Positions 8,247 through 17,772 of a DNA stretch of 64,000 nucleotides are shown piece after piece. Numbering within the stretch: the first letter of the stretch is position 1; each line of letters starts with the position of its first letter. The notes beneath the pieces were generated by a model. That model saw only the letters and a list, made by a program, of their open reading frames with translations, searched no databases and was not told where the DNA came from. The stretch is taken from assembly GCF_902499115.1 (NCBI RefSeq), contig NZ_CABVPN010000026.1:1-64000 (forward strand), in the 5' to 3' direction. The position numbers were made by a program, and so were the translations under genes. Source of the DNA: Burkholderia diffusa (GTDB taxonomy: Bacteria > Pseudomonadota > Gammaproteobacteria > Burkholderiales > Burkholderiaceae).

Positions 8247-10713
8247 AGCCTCCCGTTCCGCCGAACCGGCCGCGCCGCTGTCGGCGATCATCATCGGCGC
8301 CGGCTTCGCCGGCATCGGCATGGCAATCGCACTGCAACGCGCCGGCATTCGCGACTTCGTGATCGTCGAACGCTCGCACGACGTCGGCGGCGTATGGCGC
8401 GACAACCGCTACCCGGGCGCCGCGTGCGACGTGCCCTCGCATCTGTACTCGTTCTCTTTCGAGCCCAACCCGGACTGGTCGCGCGTATTCGCGCCGCAGC
8501 CCGAAATCCATGCGTACTTGCAGCATTGCGCGCGCAAGTACGGCCTCGCGCGCCATCTGCGTTTCGGCGCCGACGTCCAGCGCGCGCAGTATGACGAGGC
8601 CCGTGCGTTGTGGCACGTCACGCTCGCCGACGGCACGACGCTCAGCACCGCCATGCTCGTCAGTGGCACGGGACAATTGAGCCGCCCGGCGATGCCCGAC
8701 CTGCCCGGCATCGACACGTTTCGCGGCCGCGCTTTCCACTCCGCGCACTGGGATCACGACTATCCGCTCGCGGGCAAGCGCGTCGCCGTGGTCGGCACCG
8801 GCGCATCGGCGATCCAGTTCGTGCCTGCGATCGCCGGCGACGTCGAGCGCCTCGTCGTGTTCCAGCGTTCGCCGGCCTACGTGATGCCGCGTCCGGACCG
8901 CGCGTATCGTCCGTGGGAGCGGGCGCTGTTCCGCCGGCTGCCGTGGGCAATGAAGCTGCATCGCGCGTCGATCTACGTGCGCTACGAATCGCGTGCGATC
9001 GCGTTCACGCGGCTGCACGGGCTGATGGATGTCGCGGTCGGCCGGCCGTTTCTCAAGCTGCTCGCGCGCGACGTGCGCGACCCTGCGCTGCGCGAACGGC
9101 TGACGCCCGACTATCCGATCGGCTGCAAGCGGATCCTGCTGTCGAGCGACTACCTCGCCGCGATCGACCGCGACAATGTCGAGCTCGTCACGCAGCGCAT
9201 CCGGCGCGTGACCGAGACCGGCATCGAGACCGACGACGGCGTGCATCATCCGGTCGACGCGATCGTCTACGGCACCGGTTTCGCGGCGACTGCGTTCCTG
9301 TCGCCGATGCGCATCACCGGCCGCGACGGCCTCGACCTGAACGACGCCTGGCGACGCGGCGCGCAGGCGTATCTCGGGCTCACGGTGCCGGGCTTCCCGA
9401 ACTTCTTCATGCTGTACGGCCCGAACACCAACCTCGGCCACAACTCGATCGTCTACATGCTCGAAAGCCAGATCGCGCACGTGATGCGCTGCGTGCGCGC
9501 GCTGCGGCGCGACGGCGCACGCGCGATCGACGTCGATCCGCGCCGCTACCGGCGCTACAACACGCACGTGCAGCAGCGGCTCGACGGCTCGGTGTGGAGC
9601 GGCTGCAAGAGCTGGTACGTCGATGCGTCCGGCCACAACAGCACGAACTGGCCCGGCTTCACGCTGACCTATCGATGGATCACGCGCTTCACGGGACTGT
9701 CCGCGTACCGCTTCACGCAGCCGCTGCCCGACACCGCCACGCCGGCACACGGCGCCGTCACGCCGACGCACGGCACCGTTATCACGCCGCCCGCCGGCCG
9801 CGTGGAAGCGCTTGCCGCCGCGTCGTTGCGCGGTTTCCTGCGCGTCGCGTTCCGGCCGCTGATCGGGCCGCCGTTCGGCGCGCGCATGCAGCGCCGCGTC
9901 GTCGCGTTGCTGTCGCCGCTGATGCCGGGTGCGAGCGGCACGCTGCGCTACCGGACGTCCGCCGCCGGCGTGCCGGTCGAAGTGATCGCGCCGAAGCACG
10001 GCGACGCGGGCGGCGCGATCCTCTACCTGCACGGCGGCGCGTTCTGTCTCGGCGGCCCCCATACCCATCGCGGCGTGACGACCCGGCTCGCGGCCGAAGC
10101 CGGCCTGCCGGTGTGGGTACCCGACTATCGGCTCGCGCCCGAGCATCCGAGCCCGGCGGCGTTGAACGACGCGCTGGCCGCATACGACGCGTTGCGGGTG
10201 CAGGGCTACGCGCCGCACCGGATCGTGATTGCGGGCGATTCGGCCGGCGGCGCGCTCTCGCTGGCACTGGCCATCGCGCTGCGCGAGCGCGGCGAGCCGG
10301 CCGCGGCCGCGCTGCTGCTGATCTCGCCCGTGACCGACCCGACGCTGGGTGGCGAGACGCTCGCATCGCGCCGCCACGACGATCCGATGATCCGGCGCGG
10401 CTGGCTCGAGCAGGGGTTGCGCTGGTATCACGGCGCAGGCTCGGCTGCGGCGCGCGGCCCGCTCGACACCGATTTGCGCGGCTTGCCGCCGATGCTGGTG
10501 CAGGCCGGCGATCAGGAAGTGCTGCTGTCGGATGCGCAGCGACTCGCGACGCATGCGCTCGCCTGCGGCGTGCCGTGCCGGCTCGAGATTCATACCGCGC
10601 GCTGGCACGTGTTTCATCTGCAGGCGTTTTACCTGCGCTCGGCGCGGGACGCGTTGCGCACGCTGGCAGGGTTTGCTGCGCAGCGGGTGGCGGCGACGGC
10701 GACGACGCCGTGA
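8233..10713 (+). CDS. Baeyer-Villiger monooxygenase fused to an HSL-type esterase
   Basis: Bifunctional protein of 826 residues. Residues 1-510 form a class B flavin monooxygenase: FAD motif GAGFAG (22-27), Baeyer-Villiger fingerprint F163-x-G165-x3-H169-x3-W173-D174, and NADPH motif GTGASA (188-193). After a Pro/Thr/His-rich linker (about 510-545), residues 550-820 form an alpha/beta hydrolase of the hormone-sensitive lipase family: oxyanion HGGA (600-603), nucleophile S670 in GDSAGG, acid D760, histidine H792. The enzyme could convert a ketone to an ester and then hydrolyse it. Start at 8233 is fixed by AGGAGA (8221-8226), inside the 3' end of the GMC gene. Both catalytic sets look intact. 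Confidence 0.88.
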   Translation: MSSPEASRSAEPAAPLSAIIIGAGFAGIGMAIALQRAGIRDFVIVERSHDVGGVWRDNRYPGAACDVPSHLYSFSFEPNPDWSRVFAPQPEIHAYLQHCARKYGLARHLRFGADVQRAQYDEARALWHVTLADGTTLSTAMLVSGTGQLSRPAMPDLPGIDTFRGRAFHSAHWDHDYPLAGKRVAVVGTGASAIQFVPAIAGDVERLVVFQRSPAYVMPRPDRAYRPWERALFRRLPWAMKLHRASIYVRYESRAIAFTRLHGLMDVAVGRPFLKLLARDVRDPALRERLTPDYPIGCKRILLSSDYLAAIDRDNVELVTQRIRRVTETGIETDDGVHHPVDAIVYGTGFAATAFLSPMRITGRDGLDLNDAWRRGAQAYLGLTVPGFPNFFMLYGPNTNLGHNSIVYMLESQIAHVMRCVRALRRDGARAIDVDPRRYRRYNTHVQQRLDGSVWSGCKSWYVDASGHNSTNWPGFTLTYRWITRFTGLSAYRFTQPLPDTATPAHGAVTPTHGTVITPPAGRVEALAAASLRGFLRVAFRPLIGPPFGARMQRRVVALLSPLMPGASGTLRYRTSAAGVPVEVIAPKHGDAGGAILYLHGGAFCLGGPHTHRGVTTRLAAEAGLPVWVPDYRLAPEHPSPAALNDALAAYDALRVQGYAPHRIVIAGDSAGGALSLALAIALRERGEPAAAALLLISPVTDPTLGGETLASRRHDDPMIRRGWLEQGLRWYHGAGSAAARGPLDTDLRGLPPMLVQAGDQEVLLSDAQRLATHALACGVPCRLEIHTARWHVFHLQAFYLRSARDALRTLAGFAAQRVAATATTP

Positions 10714-10892
10714 AGTTCCGGCGTTGCCGGCAAGTGCTTCACGCTTGGCGAATACACGACCGGCGTGCACATGGACATACCCGTTGCGTGGGGCAAGCCG
10801 ATCGACTTCTGCTCGCGGCACTCGAGACGGTCGGCCTGCGCCTGTCCGTCGTCCCGGCGCAACCGGCGCACGCCCGATGCGCCGCACGCGCT

Positions 10893-12911
10893 TCAAGGCT
10901 GCACCATCCACACGAGCAGCATCGCGGCCGGCGCCGCGCTCATCCCCGCAGGCGGCTGCTCGATCGTCGGCTCGATCTTCAGCGCCTGCGCGATCGTCGC
11001 CGCATCGTCGACGGTCGTCGTGCGCACGATCGTCATCAGTCGCGCGGGCCGATGCAGCGTCTCGCGATACAGCGCGCCGTACCACAGCGGCCGCGTGCCG
11101 AGCGCGTCCTGCAGCACATACGGATAACGCCACAGCCGCAGTACGAGGCGGCTGTCAGGACGGGCCGGATCGACACGCACGAACACCCGGCGCGTGCTTT
11201 GGCCATGCGTGTAGCGCGGCAGCACGGGCAGCGCATCGGCCGGCGCCTGCGGCAGCAGCCAGCGCAGTGTCGTGGCGGGCGACCACGGCGTCGCGCGCTG
11301 CCAGCCGGCCAGCGACAGATGGCGATCGAGCGTGTCCGACGTCGCGCACCATTGCAGCGGCAGATATTCCTCGCGATCGCCGCCGATCTCGGAGCGCCGC
11401 GTCGGCACGCGCTGCCACCCACCCCGCAGCCACTGATCCACGGTCATCGCGACGACGTCGCCCACGTGCGGACGCGCCGCCCGATCGAGCTGCCATTGCG
11501 CGGGCACGGTCCAGACGCCGGTCGTCGCGAGCACGACGAGCACCGCGACGAGTGCGCCCCGCGGCTGCACGTGCTCGCGCACGCGCCAGTACGAATAGGC
11601 GCCCGCCAGCATCGCGAACCACGCGAGCCCGAGGCTCCAGCCGCCGAGCAAGCCCGACAACCACGTATCGCCGACGTACAGCCGCGCGAAACCACCGAGC
11701 ACGATCCACAGCACGACCGCCGTCACGACCGGGATGCGCCACAGCGCCGGCCGGTCGCGCGTGAGCACCCAGCCGATGCCGCTGCTCGCGAGCATCGCAA
11801 ACGCCGCATCGGCGTCGGGCAGCGGCATGTGCAGCGCGCCGGGCGGCAGGTTCGCGGGCATCGTGCCGGGCAAGCCGGCGCCGAACGCCGGCACGAGCAC
11901 GACCGCGATGCCGACCGTCGCGAGCCACCATGCTGACGTCACCCAGCAGCGATGGATCATCAGCCAGACGAGAAATGCGGCCGCGACGATCAGCCCGGTA
12001 TCGTGCCCGTGCAGCACCGCGAGCGCGCGCATCGCGGCATCCACGGGCGGCGTGCGCAGGTTCTGCAGGAACGCATACAGCGCGATGTCGGCGTGCATCA
12101 GCGGATCGTTCGCGACGACGTCCTGAACGATGCCGGCAAACAGCCACACGCAGCCGACGAACAGCAGCGCGAACACAGGCACCGCGCCCGGCAGGCGGCG
12201 CACGCGCACGAACATGTCGTGCACCCGCGCGCCGAACCGCGGCCAGCGGCGTATGCACGCGTACATGGCCGCGACGAGCGCGTGGTGCAGCAGCGGCCAG
12301 CCGCGCCGCAGCGCGACACGCACGCCGATCCACACGAGCGCGACCAGCGCGGCGACCACCAGCAGAATCGCGGCGACCCGCACGCTGATCGCCGCGGCCA
12401 GCAGCGCGGACGCGCCGAACAGGATGCCCGGCGCGATGTGCACCGGCGCCCAGATCAGCGCCGACACGACGTTGACCGGATAGAACGACCGGCGCGGCAG
12501 CGTCGCGCACCCCACGACCACCGGCACGACCGCGCGCACTGGCGCCAGGAAGCGCGCGAGCACGATGCTCTTCGTGCCGTGGCGCAGCACGAACTGCTCG
12601 CCGCGCGCATACGCATCCGCGTAGCCCAGCCGGACCCATCCATTCCGGATCGCACCGCCGTAGTGGCGTCCGAGCTCGTAGCTGATCCCGTCGCCGACGA
12701 TCGCGCCGGCGGCCGCGACGCCGACGACCGTCCAGCCGTCGAGCGCGCCCGCGCCAATCAGCGTGCCGGCCGCGAACATCACGGCACCGGCCGGCACGAC
12801 CGTGCCGATCAACGCGATCGCCTCGGCACAGGCCGTGGCGAACACGATCGCCAGCACCAGCGCCGGGTGCGCGCCAATCGCACTGAGCCACGCGTGGATC
12901 GTGGCGCTCAT
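10893..12911 (-). CDS. DedA / PAP2-like / LssY C-terminal membrane protein
   Basis: Polytopic inner-membrane protein of 672 residues. Residues 1-170 are DedA/SNARE-associated, with the re-entrant AEAIALIGTVVPAG segment and ARFLAPVRAVVP. Residues about 245-440 occupy the position of a PAP2 phosphatase domain, and 470-665 match the LssY C-terminal region. The PAP2 catalytic signature is lost: where PSGH is expected the sequence is PDAD (365-368), and the third motif reads RLYVGDTWLSG (410-420) with T416 in place of histidine and G420 in place of aspartate. Lipid phosphatase activity is therefore unlikely. It converges on the Baeyer-Villiger gene across 179 bp in which I see nothing. Confidence 0.82.
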   Translation of the reverse strand: MSATIHAWLSAIGAHPALVLAIVFATACAEAIALIGTVVPAGAVMFAAGTLIGAGALDGWTVVGVAAAGAIVGDGISYELGRHYGGAIRNGWVRLGYADAYARGEQFVLRHGTKSIVLARFLAPVRAVVPVVVGCATLPRRSFYPVNVVSALIWAPVHIAPGILFGASALLAAAISVRVAAILLVVAALVALVWIGVRVALRRGWPLLHHALVAAMYACIRRWPRFGARVHDMFVRVRRLPGAVPVFALLFVGCVWLFAGIVQDVVANDPLMHADIALYAFLQNLRTPPVDAAMRALAVLHGHDTGLIVAAAFLVWLMIHRCWVTSAWWLATVGIAVVLVPAFGAGLPGTMPANLPPGALHMPLPDADAAFAMLASSGIGWVLTRDRPALWRIPVVTAVVLWIVLGGFARLYVGDTWLSGLLGGWSLGLAWFAMLAGAYSYWRVREHVQPRGALVAVLVVLATTGVWTVPAQWQLDRAARPHVGDVVAMTVDQWLRGGWQRVPTRRSEIGGDREEYLPLQWCATSDTLDRHLSLAGWQRATPWSPATTLRWLLPQAPADALPVLPRYTHGQSTRRVFVRVDPARPDSRLVLRLWRYPYVLQDALGTRPLWYGALYRETLHRPARLMTIVRTTTVDDAATIAQALKIEPTIEQPPAGMSAAPAAMLLVWMVQP

Positions 12912-13013
12912 CGCGGGCCGCGCGGCGTGGCGGCGCGACGGTTCCGCACCGGGCCGGCGATGGCGTGAGGAAGGTTCATTGGCGTGTGTGCGCGTTCGCG
13001 CCGGCCGGTGGCG

Positions 13014-13466
13014 TCAGTCGAACTCGTGCTGCCGCGCGTCGGCCTCGAGCGGCGCGTCGTGGTAGCCGACGGTCGCGATCTCGTGCAGATAGCGCGCGAG
13101 AAACGCGCCGATCGACCCGGCTTCCTCGTACTGATGCACATGGCGGAATTCGTGCGTGAGCAGCCGTCGCGTGTCGTGGCCGCGCAGCACGAACACCGCA
13201 TGGCCGAGCGTGAGGCCGATCGTCCCCGGCGACAGCAGACCGGTGTCGCGCGCGATCGCGCCCAGCGCCGGCGTGTCGGGGAACGGCAGCCGGTCGGCGA
13301 CCACGACGCGGATTCGCTCCGGTTGCGCGACGCCCACGGTACGCGCGTCGTCGGCCTGCGCAGGCGTCAGCGGCACGCCCCGTGCGAGCCCGTGAGCCGC
13401 CTGCGCGTCGGCCCACGCGACGGCGGCAGGCAACGCGGACGGCAGGATGTCGGCAAGATCGATCAT
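13014..13466 (-). CDS. Small HEXXH putative zinc metallopeptidase
   Basis: Protein of 150 residues with no signal peptide. A zinc-binding HEFRH motif at 105-109 is followed by acidic residues including E141 in LEADARQ, a plausible third ligand in the style of gluzincins (ExxAD-like). The rest resembles small DUF4157-like metallopeptidase domains found alone or in toxin proteins, but I cannot assign a family with certainty. ATG at 13466 has GAGGAG upstream; a longer frame to 13505 is less likely. It lies 102 bases upstream of the DedA gene on the same strand and could be co-transcribed with it. Substrate unknown. Confidence 0.65.
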   Translation of the reverse strand: MIDLADILPSALPAAVAWADAQAAHGLARGVPLTPAQADDARTVGVAQPERIRVVVADRLPFPDTPALGAIARDTGLLSPGTIGLTLGHAVFVLRGHDTRRLLTHEFRHVHQYEEAGSIGAFLARYLHEIATVGYHDAPLEADARQHEFD

Positions 13467-13748
13467 CGTGGCGGCTCCTCGGGTCTGGACGATGCAATCG
13501 GGCACCAGTTTATCCCTGAATCAGGTTGGGCCGCGAGGCACGCCGTCTGCCCGGCAGTGACGATTCCTCGGGAATACCCTCCCCGTCTGCCCCTACCGCC
13601 CGAGCCATTTCACGACGATTATTTCGCTTCAAGACACATTCGACCCCCAGATGTCTCAAAAATGTCCCGCGGGAGCACCACTTCCCGATTCGGCGGCATA
13701 TATTGATCAGAAGAACCGCAGCCGCGTCATCCAAAAGAGGGCCGCTAG

Positions 13749-14396
13749 ATGATCAGGGTAATTCTGGCTGACGATCACGCAGTCATGCGAGACGGACTGC
13801 GTCACATCCTGGAAACGGCCGGCGGTTTCGAGATCGTCGGCGAGGCGAGCGACGGCGCGGCCACGCTCGCGCTGGCCGAGCGTTGCGCCGCCGACGTGCT
13901 GCTGCTCGACCTGTCGATGCCCGCGCCGACCGGTATCGAGCTGATCCGGCTGGTCAAGACGCAGGTGCCATCGCTGCGCATGCTGGTGCTGACGATGCAC
14001 GCGGAAACCCAGTACGCGGCGCGCACGTTCAAGGCCGGCGCGACCGGCTACCTGACGAAGGACAGCGCGACCGCCGAACTCGTCCAGGCCGTCACCAAGG
14101 TCGCGGCCGGCGGCGTGTACGTGAGCGCGTCGGCGGCCGAAAGCCTCGCGCACACGATGCGCGCGCCGTCCGAAATCCTGCCGCACGAGCGGTTGTCCGA
14201 TCGCGAACTCGACGTGATGCGCCGCATCGTCGCGGGCCAGACGGTCACGCGGATCGCGGCGGACCTCACGCTGAGCGCGAAGACGGTCAGCACCTACAAG
14301 ACGCGCATCCTCGAGAAGATGGAGCTGCCGCACGAAGCCGCGCTGGTGCGCTACGCGATGCGCCACGATCTCGATCTCGGCATCGACGACGCATGA
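13749..14396 (+). CDS. NarL/LuxR-type response regulator of the MASE4 kinase
   Basis: Response regulator of 215 residues. The receiver has D8/D9, phosphoacceptor D54 (LLLDLSMP) and a conserved lysine in GYLTKDS. The LuxR-type helix-turn-helix lies at about 150-205 (RLSDRELDVM and TVSTYKTRILEKM). Its stop overlaps the start of the kinase gene by four bases (ATGA), so the two are translationally coupled and are surely a cognate pair. The 282-bp region upstream (13467-13748) is divergent from the HEXXH gene and has no element I can name. Output genes unknown. Confidence 0.92.
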   Translation: MIRVILADDHAVMRDGLRHILETAGGFEIVGEASDGAATLALAERCAADVLLLDLSMPAPTGIELIRLVKTQVPSLRMLVLTMHAETQYAARTFKAGATGYLTKDSATAELVQAVTKVAAGGVYVSASAAESLAHTMRAPSEILPHERLSDRELDVMRRIVAGQTVTRIAADLTLSAKTVSTYKTRILEKMELPHEAALVRYAMRHDLDLGIDDA

Positions 14397-16189
14397 TGCC
14401 CGCATTCCGCTTCCGCCCGGCCGCGGCCGATGACGACGACGCGTCGGAGCCGTCGCGCCTGTTCATGTCGTCGCTGCCGCCCGACCGGCGGGAGCGGCGG
14501 CTCGCGATTGCGACAGTCGTCGTGTCGGCCATGATCTTCATCGCCCTCGCGCCGTTCGCCGGCGTGCCGCTTGCCCACGTGTCGGGCTTCATCCCCGTGT
14601 ACCAGTCGGCGATCGTCGTCAACGACATGGTGACGGCTGGCCTGCTGCTCGGCCAGTACGCGATCCTGCGCGAGAAATCGCTGCTCGCGCTCGCCGGCGG
14701 CTACCTGTTCACGGGCTTCATGGCCGGCACGCACATGCTGACCTTTCCGGGGCTGTTCGCGCCGACGGGCCTGCTCGGCGCGGGTGAACAGACCACCGCG
14801 TGGCTTTATCTGTTCTGGCACGGCGGCTTTCCGCTGGCAGTCGCCGCATACGCGCTGCTGCGCGCGGCCCCGCGCGCGCATCCGCCGTCGCTCGAGCAGC
14901 GCCGCGCGGCGATTCCGCTGCTGCTTTGCATCGCCCTGACGGCCGGCGCGACCGGCGCGCTCGCACTGCTCGCGACCGCCGGCCACGACCTGCTGCCCCG
15001 CATCATGCAGGGCAACCGGATGGCCTCGACGATGACGAACGCGATCGCGGTCGTCTGGGCGCTGAATCTTGCCGCGCTCGTGCTGATGTGGCGGCAGCGG
15101 CGCCATCATTCCGTGCTCGACCTGTGGGTGATGATCGTGCTCGTCGCATGGCTGTTCGACATCGCGCTGTCGTCGATGCTGAACCACGGACGCTTCGACC
15201 TCGGCTTCTACGCCGGGCGGACCTACGGGCTCGTCGCGTCCGGCGTCGTGCTGTTCGCGCTGCTGTTCGAGAACGGCCGGCTGCATGCGCAGACGGTGCG
15301 CGCGCTGGCCGGCGCGCGCTATCAGCACCTGCTCGTCGTGCAGAAGAGCGCGCAGCTCAACGAGGCGAACGAACGGCTCGAGCAGCGCGTCGCGGCCCGC
15401 ACCGCGCAGTTGAGCGCGTCGAACCGTGACCTGCGGCGCGAAGTCGAGGAGCGCGTGCGCGCGGAGCGGGCGCTGCAGGCGTCGCGCGAGGAGCTGCGCG
15501 AGATCGCGGCGATCAGCGCGAGCGCACGTGAGGCCGAACAGCGCCGCATCGCACGCGAACTGCACGACGAACTCGCGCAGACCCTCGCGACGCTGAAGAA
15601 CGATCTCGAATGGCTGCTCGACCGCGTGCCGCAGGACGATGCGACGCTGGCGCGCAAGATCGCGGCGATGCATGCGCTCGCCCGCGGCGCGGTGACGGCC
15701 ACGCGGCGCATCGCGACGGACCTGCGCCCGCTGATGCTCGACGACCTCGGGTTTGCGGCCGCGATGCAATGGCTCGTGGAGGATTTCCGGCACCGACACG
15801 GCATGGCGTGCGCGCTGCACGTCGAGCCGGGCGAATTGCACCTCGACGAACCGTATGCGACGGCCGTGTTCCGCATCGCGCAGGAAGCGCTCGCGAACGT
15901 CGCGCGGCACGCGGCTGCGTCGAGCGCGACCGTGGCGCTCGTTTATCGTGACGAGACGATCACGCTGACGATTCGAGACGACGGTGCGGGATTCGATCCC
16001 GGTGCGCCGCGCAAGTCGGGATCGTTCGGGCTGGTCGGCTTGCGCGAGCGCGCGTATCTCGTCGGCGGCACGCTGCGGATCGATACGACGCTCGGCGAGG
16101 GAACGACGGTGGAGGTGGACATCCCGGTGGCGTCGGCGCATGTGGCGATCGCGCATGAAGCACCGGGGGCGTCGCGGACGCACGGGTAA
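14393..16189 (+). CDS. MASE4-domain HisKA_3 sensor histidine kinase
   Basis: Membrane sensor kinase of 598 residues. Residues about 35-300 contain eight hydrophobic segments of the MASE4 sensor type (VNDMVTAGLLLGQYA, GGYLFTGFMAGTHM). A coiled coil follows (about 320-375). The HisKA_3 dimerisation/phosphoacceptor domain has H391 in IARELHDELAQTL. A HATPase domain follows with NVARHA as N box, DDGAGFD as G1 box and GSFGLVGLRERA. Length and order are typical of NarX/UhpB-like kinases. The ATG start overlaps the regulator's stop codon. MASE4 ligands are unknown. A GC-rich hairpin follows the stop. Confidence 0.9.
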   Translation: MMPAFRFRPAAADDDDASEPSRLFMSSLPPDRRERRLAIATVVVSAMIFIALAPFAGVPLAHVSGFIPVYQSAIVVNDMVTAGLLLGQYAILREKSLLALAGGYLFTGFMAGTHMLTFPGLFAPTGLLGAGEQTTAWLYLFWHGGFPLAVAAYALLRAAPRAHPPSLEQRRAAIPLLLCIALTAGATGALALLATAGHDLLPRIMQGNRMASTMTNAIAVVWALNLAALVLMWRQRRHHSVLDLWVMIVLVAWLFDIALSSMLNHGRFDLGFYAGRTYGLVASGVVLFALLFENGRLHAQTVRALAGARYQHLLVVQKSAQLNEANERLEQRVAARTAQLSASNRDLRREVEERVRAERALQASREELREIAAISASAREAEQRRIARELHDELAQTLATLKNDLEWLLDRVPQDDATLARKIAAMHALARGAVTATRRIATDLRPLMLDDLGFAAAMQWLVEDFRHRHGMACALHVEPGELHLDEPYATAVFRIAQEALANVARHAAASSATVALVYRDETITLTIRDDGAGFDPGAPRKSGSFGLVGLRERAYLVGGTLRIDTTLGEGTTVEVDIPVASAHVAIAHEAPGASRTHG

Positions 16190-16199
16190 GGGTGAGGAT

Positions 16200-16220
16200 G
16201 CAGCGGCGGAATGCCGCTGC
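16200..16220 (+). terminator. Hairpin after the MASE4 kinase gene
   Basis: Perfect 8-base stem GCAGCGGC/GCCGCTGC with a 5-base loop, 10 bases after the kinase stop and before the convergent MFS gene. There is no T-run after it, so it is at best a weak or Rho-assisted terminator. Confidence 0.4.
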
Positions 16221-16339
16221 GGGGGTCAGTCGTCGTCCCTTCCCGCTGATGACGAACGGTCAGGATGGTGAGTTGTTCGAACGTTTTCGCCGATCGCTGC
16301 CATTCGCCTGATCGGTCTCCATCGCTGCGCGTGCGGCTT

Positions 16340-17659
16340 TCAGCATCGTCCCAGGTTGGATCTGGACATCGCCCGCTCCGAGCGCGACCACGCGACCAGC
16401 GCGCCGATCCCGAGCAGCGCGAGGCACACGATCGGCACGATCATCGGGCCGAACGCGGTGCCCGTCACCTTGCCCGCGAACGGCATCAGGTTCTGGCTGA
16501 AGAAGCCGCCGAGGTTGCCGATCGAGTTGATCGCCGCGACGCTCGCCGCCGCACGCGCGCCGGTGAAGTAGCGCGGCGGCATCGACCAGAAGCACGGATA
16601 CAGCAGCGGGATGCACGCACCGCCGAGCACGAGCGCGATGAAGCGCAACGGCGTCGACGGCAGCACGAGGCTCAGCAGGAAGCCGAGCGCACCGAGCGCC
16701 GCGACGATCGCGATCGTGCGCAGGATGCTCTTCGCGCGGCGCAGCTTCGACGGCAGCCACAGCAGCAGCAATACCGCGAGCGCCCACGGCAGCATGCTCA
16801 ACAAGCCGTTCGTGCTGCTCGACACGCCGAACGACTTGACGATCGTCGGCAGCCAGTACGTGACGCCGTACAACGACGTCGACATCAGCATGTAGGTCGC
16901 CGCGAACAGCATCACGCGCGGATCGAGTAGCGCCTTCCACGGCTGGGCATGTTCTGCCTGCACCGGCTTCTCGCGTTCGAGCGCGGCCGCGACGATCTGC
17001 TTCTCGCGTTCGTCGAGGAACGGCGCATCGCGGAACGACGCCGGCAGCACGCGAAACACGACGATCGCGACGATCACCGCCGGGATGCCCGTCGCCACGA
17101 ACACCCACTGCCAGCCCGCGAGCCCCCACACGCCGTTCAGGCCCAGCAGCACGCCGCCGACCAGCGAGCCGAGCATGTTCGCGAGCGCGCTGCCCAGCGT
17201 GAAGATGCCGAGCACCTTCGCGCGGTAGCTCTGCGGAAACCACAGCGTCAGGTAATAGATCACGCCCGGATAGAAGCCGGCCTCCGCGATCCCGAGCAGG
17301 AAGCGCAGCGAACAGAACGCGGGCATCGACGTCGTGAAGCCCATCAGCACGGTGATGAGGCCCCACGTCAGCATGATCCGCGCAAGCCACACGCGTGCGC
17401 CATAGCGATGCAGCGCGAGCGTGCTCGGCACCTCGAACAGCAGGTAGCCGATGAAGAACAGCGACGACGCGAGACCGAACGCGGCCTCGGTCATCCCGAG
17501 GCTGTGCACCATCTGCAATTTCGCGAAGCCGACGTTCTGCCGGTCGATGAATGCGATCAGGAACATCACGACGAGGATGGGCAGCAGGCGCCGCGCCATC
17601 TTCGACATGATGCGCTGCTCTTCGGCGGACGCGGGGTCCAGGGTTTCGGTGGTATTCAC
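16340..17659 (-). CDS. MFS transporter, anion:cation symporter (tartrate/phthalate-type)
   Basis: Major facilitator of 439 residues, twelve membrane segments. The first segment contains FIDRQNVGFAKLQM and the second begins FGLASSLFFIGYLLFEVPS, the pattern of ACS-family carriers for tartrate, 4-hydroxyphenylacetate or phthalate-like organic acids. The start is a GTG at 17659 with GGAGGAG at good spacing; no ATG at this position is possible, and the nearest internal ATG (MSKMARR) would remove 17 residues. It lies 113 bases downstream of the solute-binding protein gene in the same direction, an unusual partner for an MFS carrier. Confidence 0.86.
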   Translation of the reverse strand: MNTTETLDPASAEEQRIMSKMARRLLPILVVMFLIAFIDRQNVGFAKLQMVHSLGMTEAAFGLASSLFFIGYLLFEVPSTLALHRYGARVWLARIMLTWGLITVLMGFTTSMPAFCSLRFLLGIAEAGFYPGVIYYLTLWFPQSYRAKVLGIFTLGSALANMLGSLVGGVLLGLNGVWGLAGWQWVFVATGIPAVIVAIVVFRVLPASFRDAPFLDEREKQIVAAALEREKPVQAEHAQPWKALLDPRVMLFAATYMLMSTSLYGVTYWLPTIVKSFGVSSSTNGLLSMLPWALAVLLLLWLPSKLRRAKSILRTIAIVAALGALGFLLSLVLPSTPLRFIALVLGGACIPLLYPCFWSMPPRYFTGARAAASVAAINSIGNLGGFFSQNLMPFAGKVTGTAFGPMIVPIVCLALLGIGALVAWSRSERAMSRSNLGRC

Positions 17660-17772
17660 TGCGGGCTCCTCCGTGAATCGGTTGCTTGTCGGTTGAATCG
17701 GCGCCGCGCGCGATGCACGCGCGGGCGCGGGGGTGTTCGATGAAATCGGGGTCCGGCGACGGACGGCGGCGA

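Noticed and set aside
8068..11936. Frames of about 1000-1100 codons on both strands over the Baeyer-Villiger gene
   Set aside because: Shadow frames with Arg-rich products; the real gene shows motifs in one frame only.
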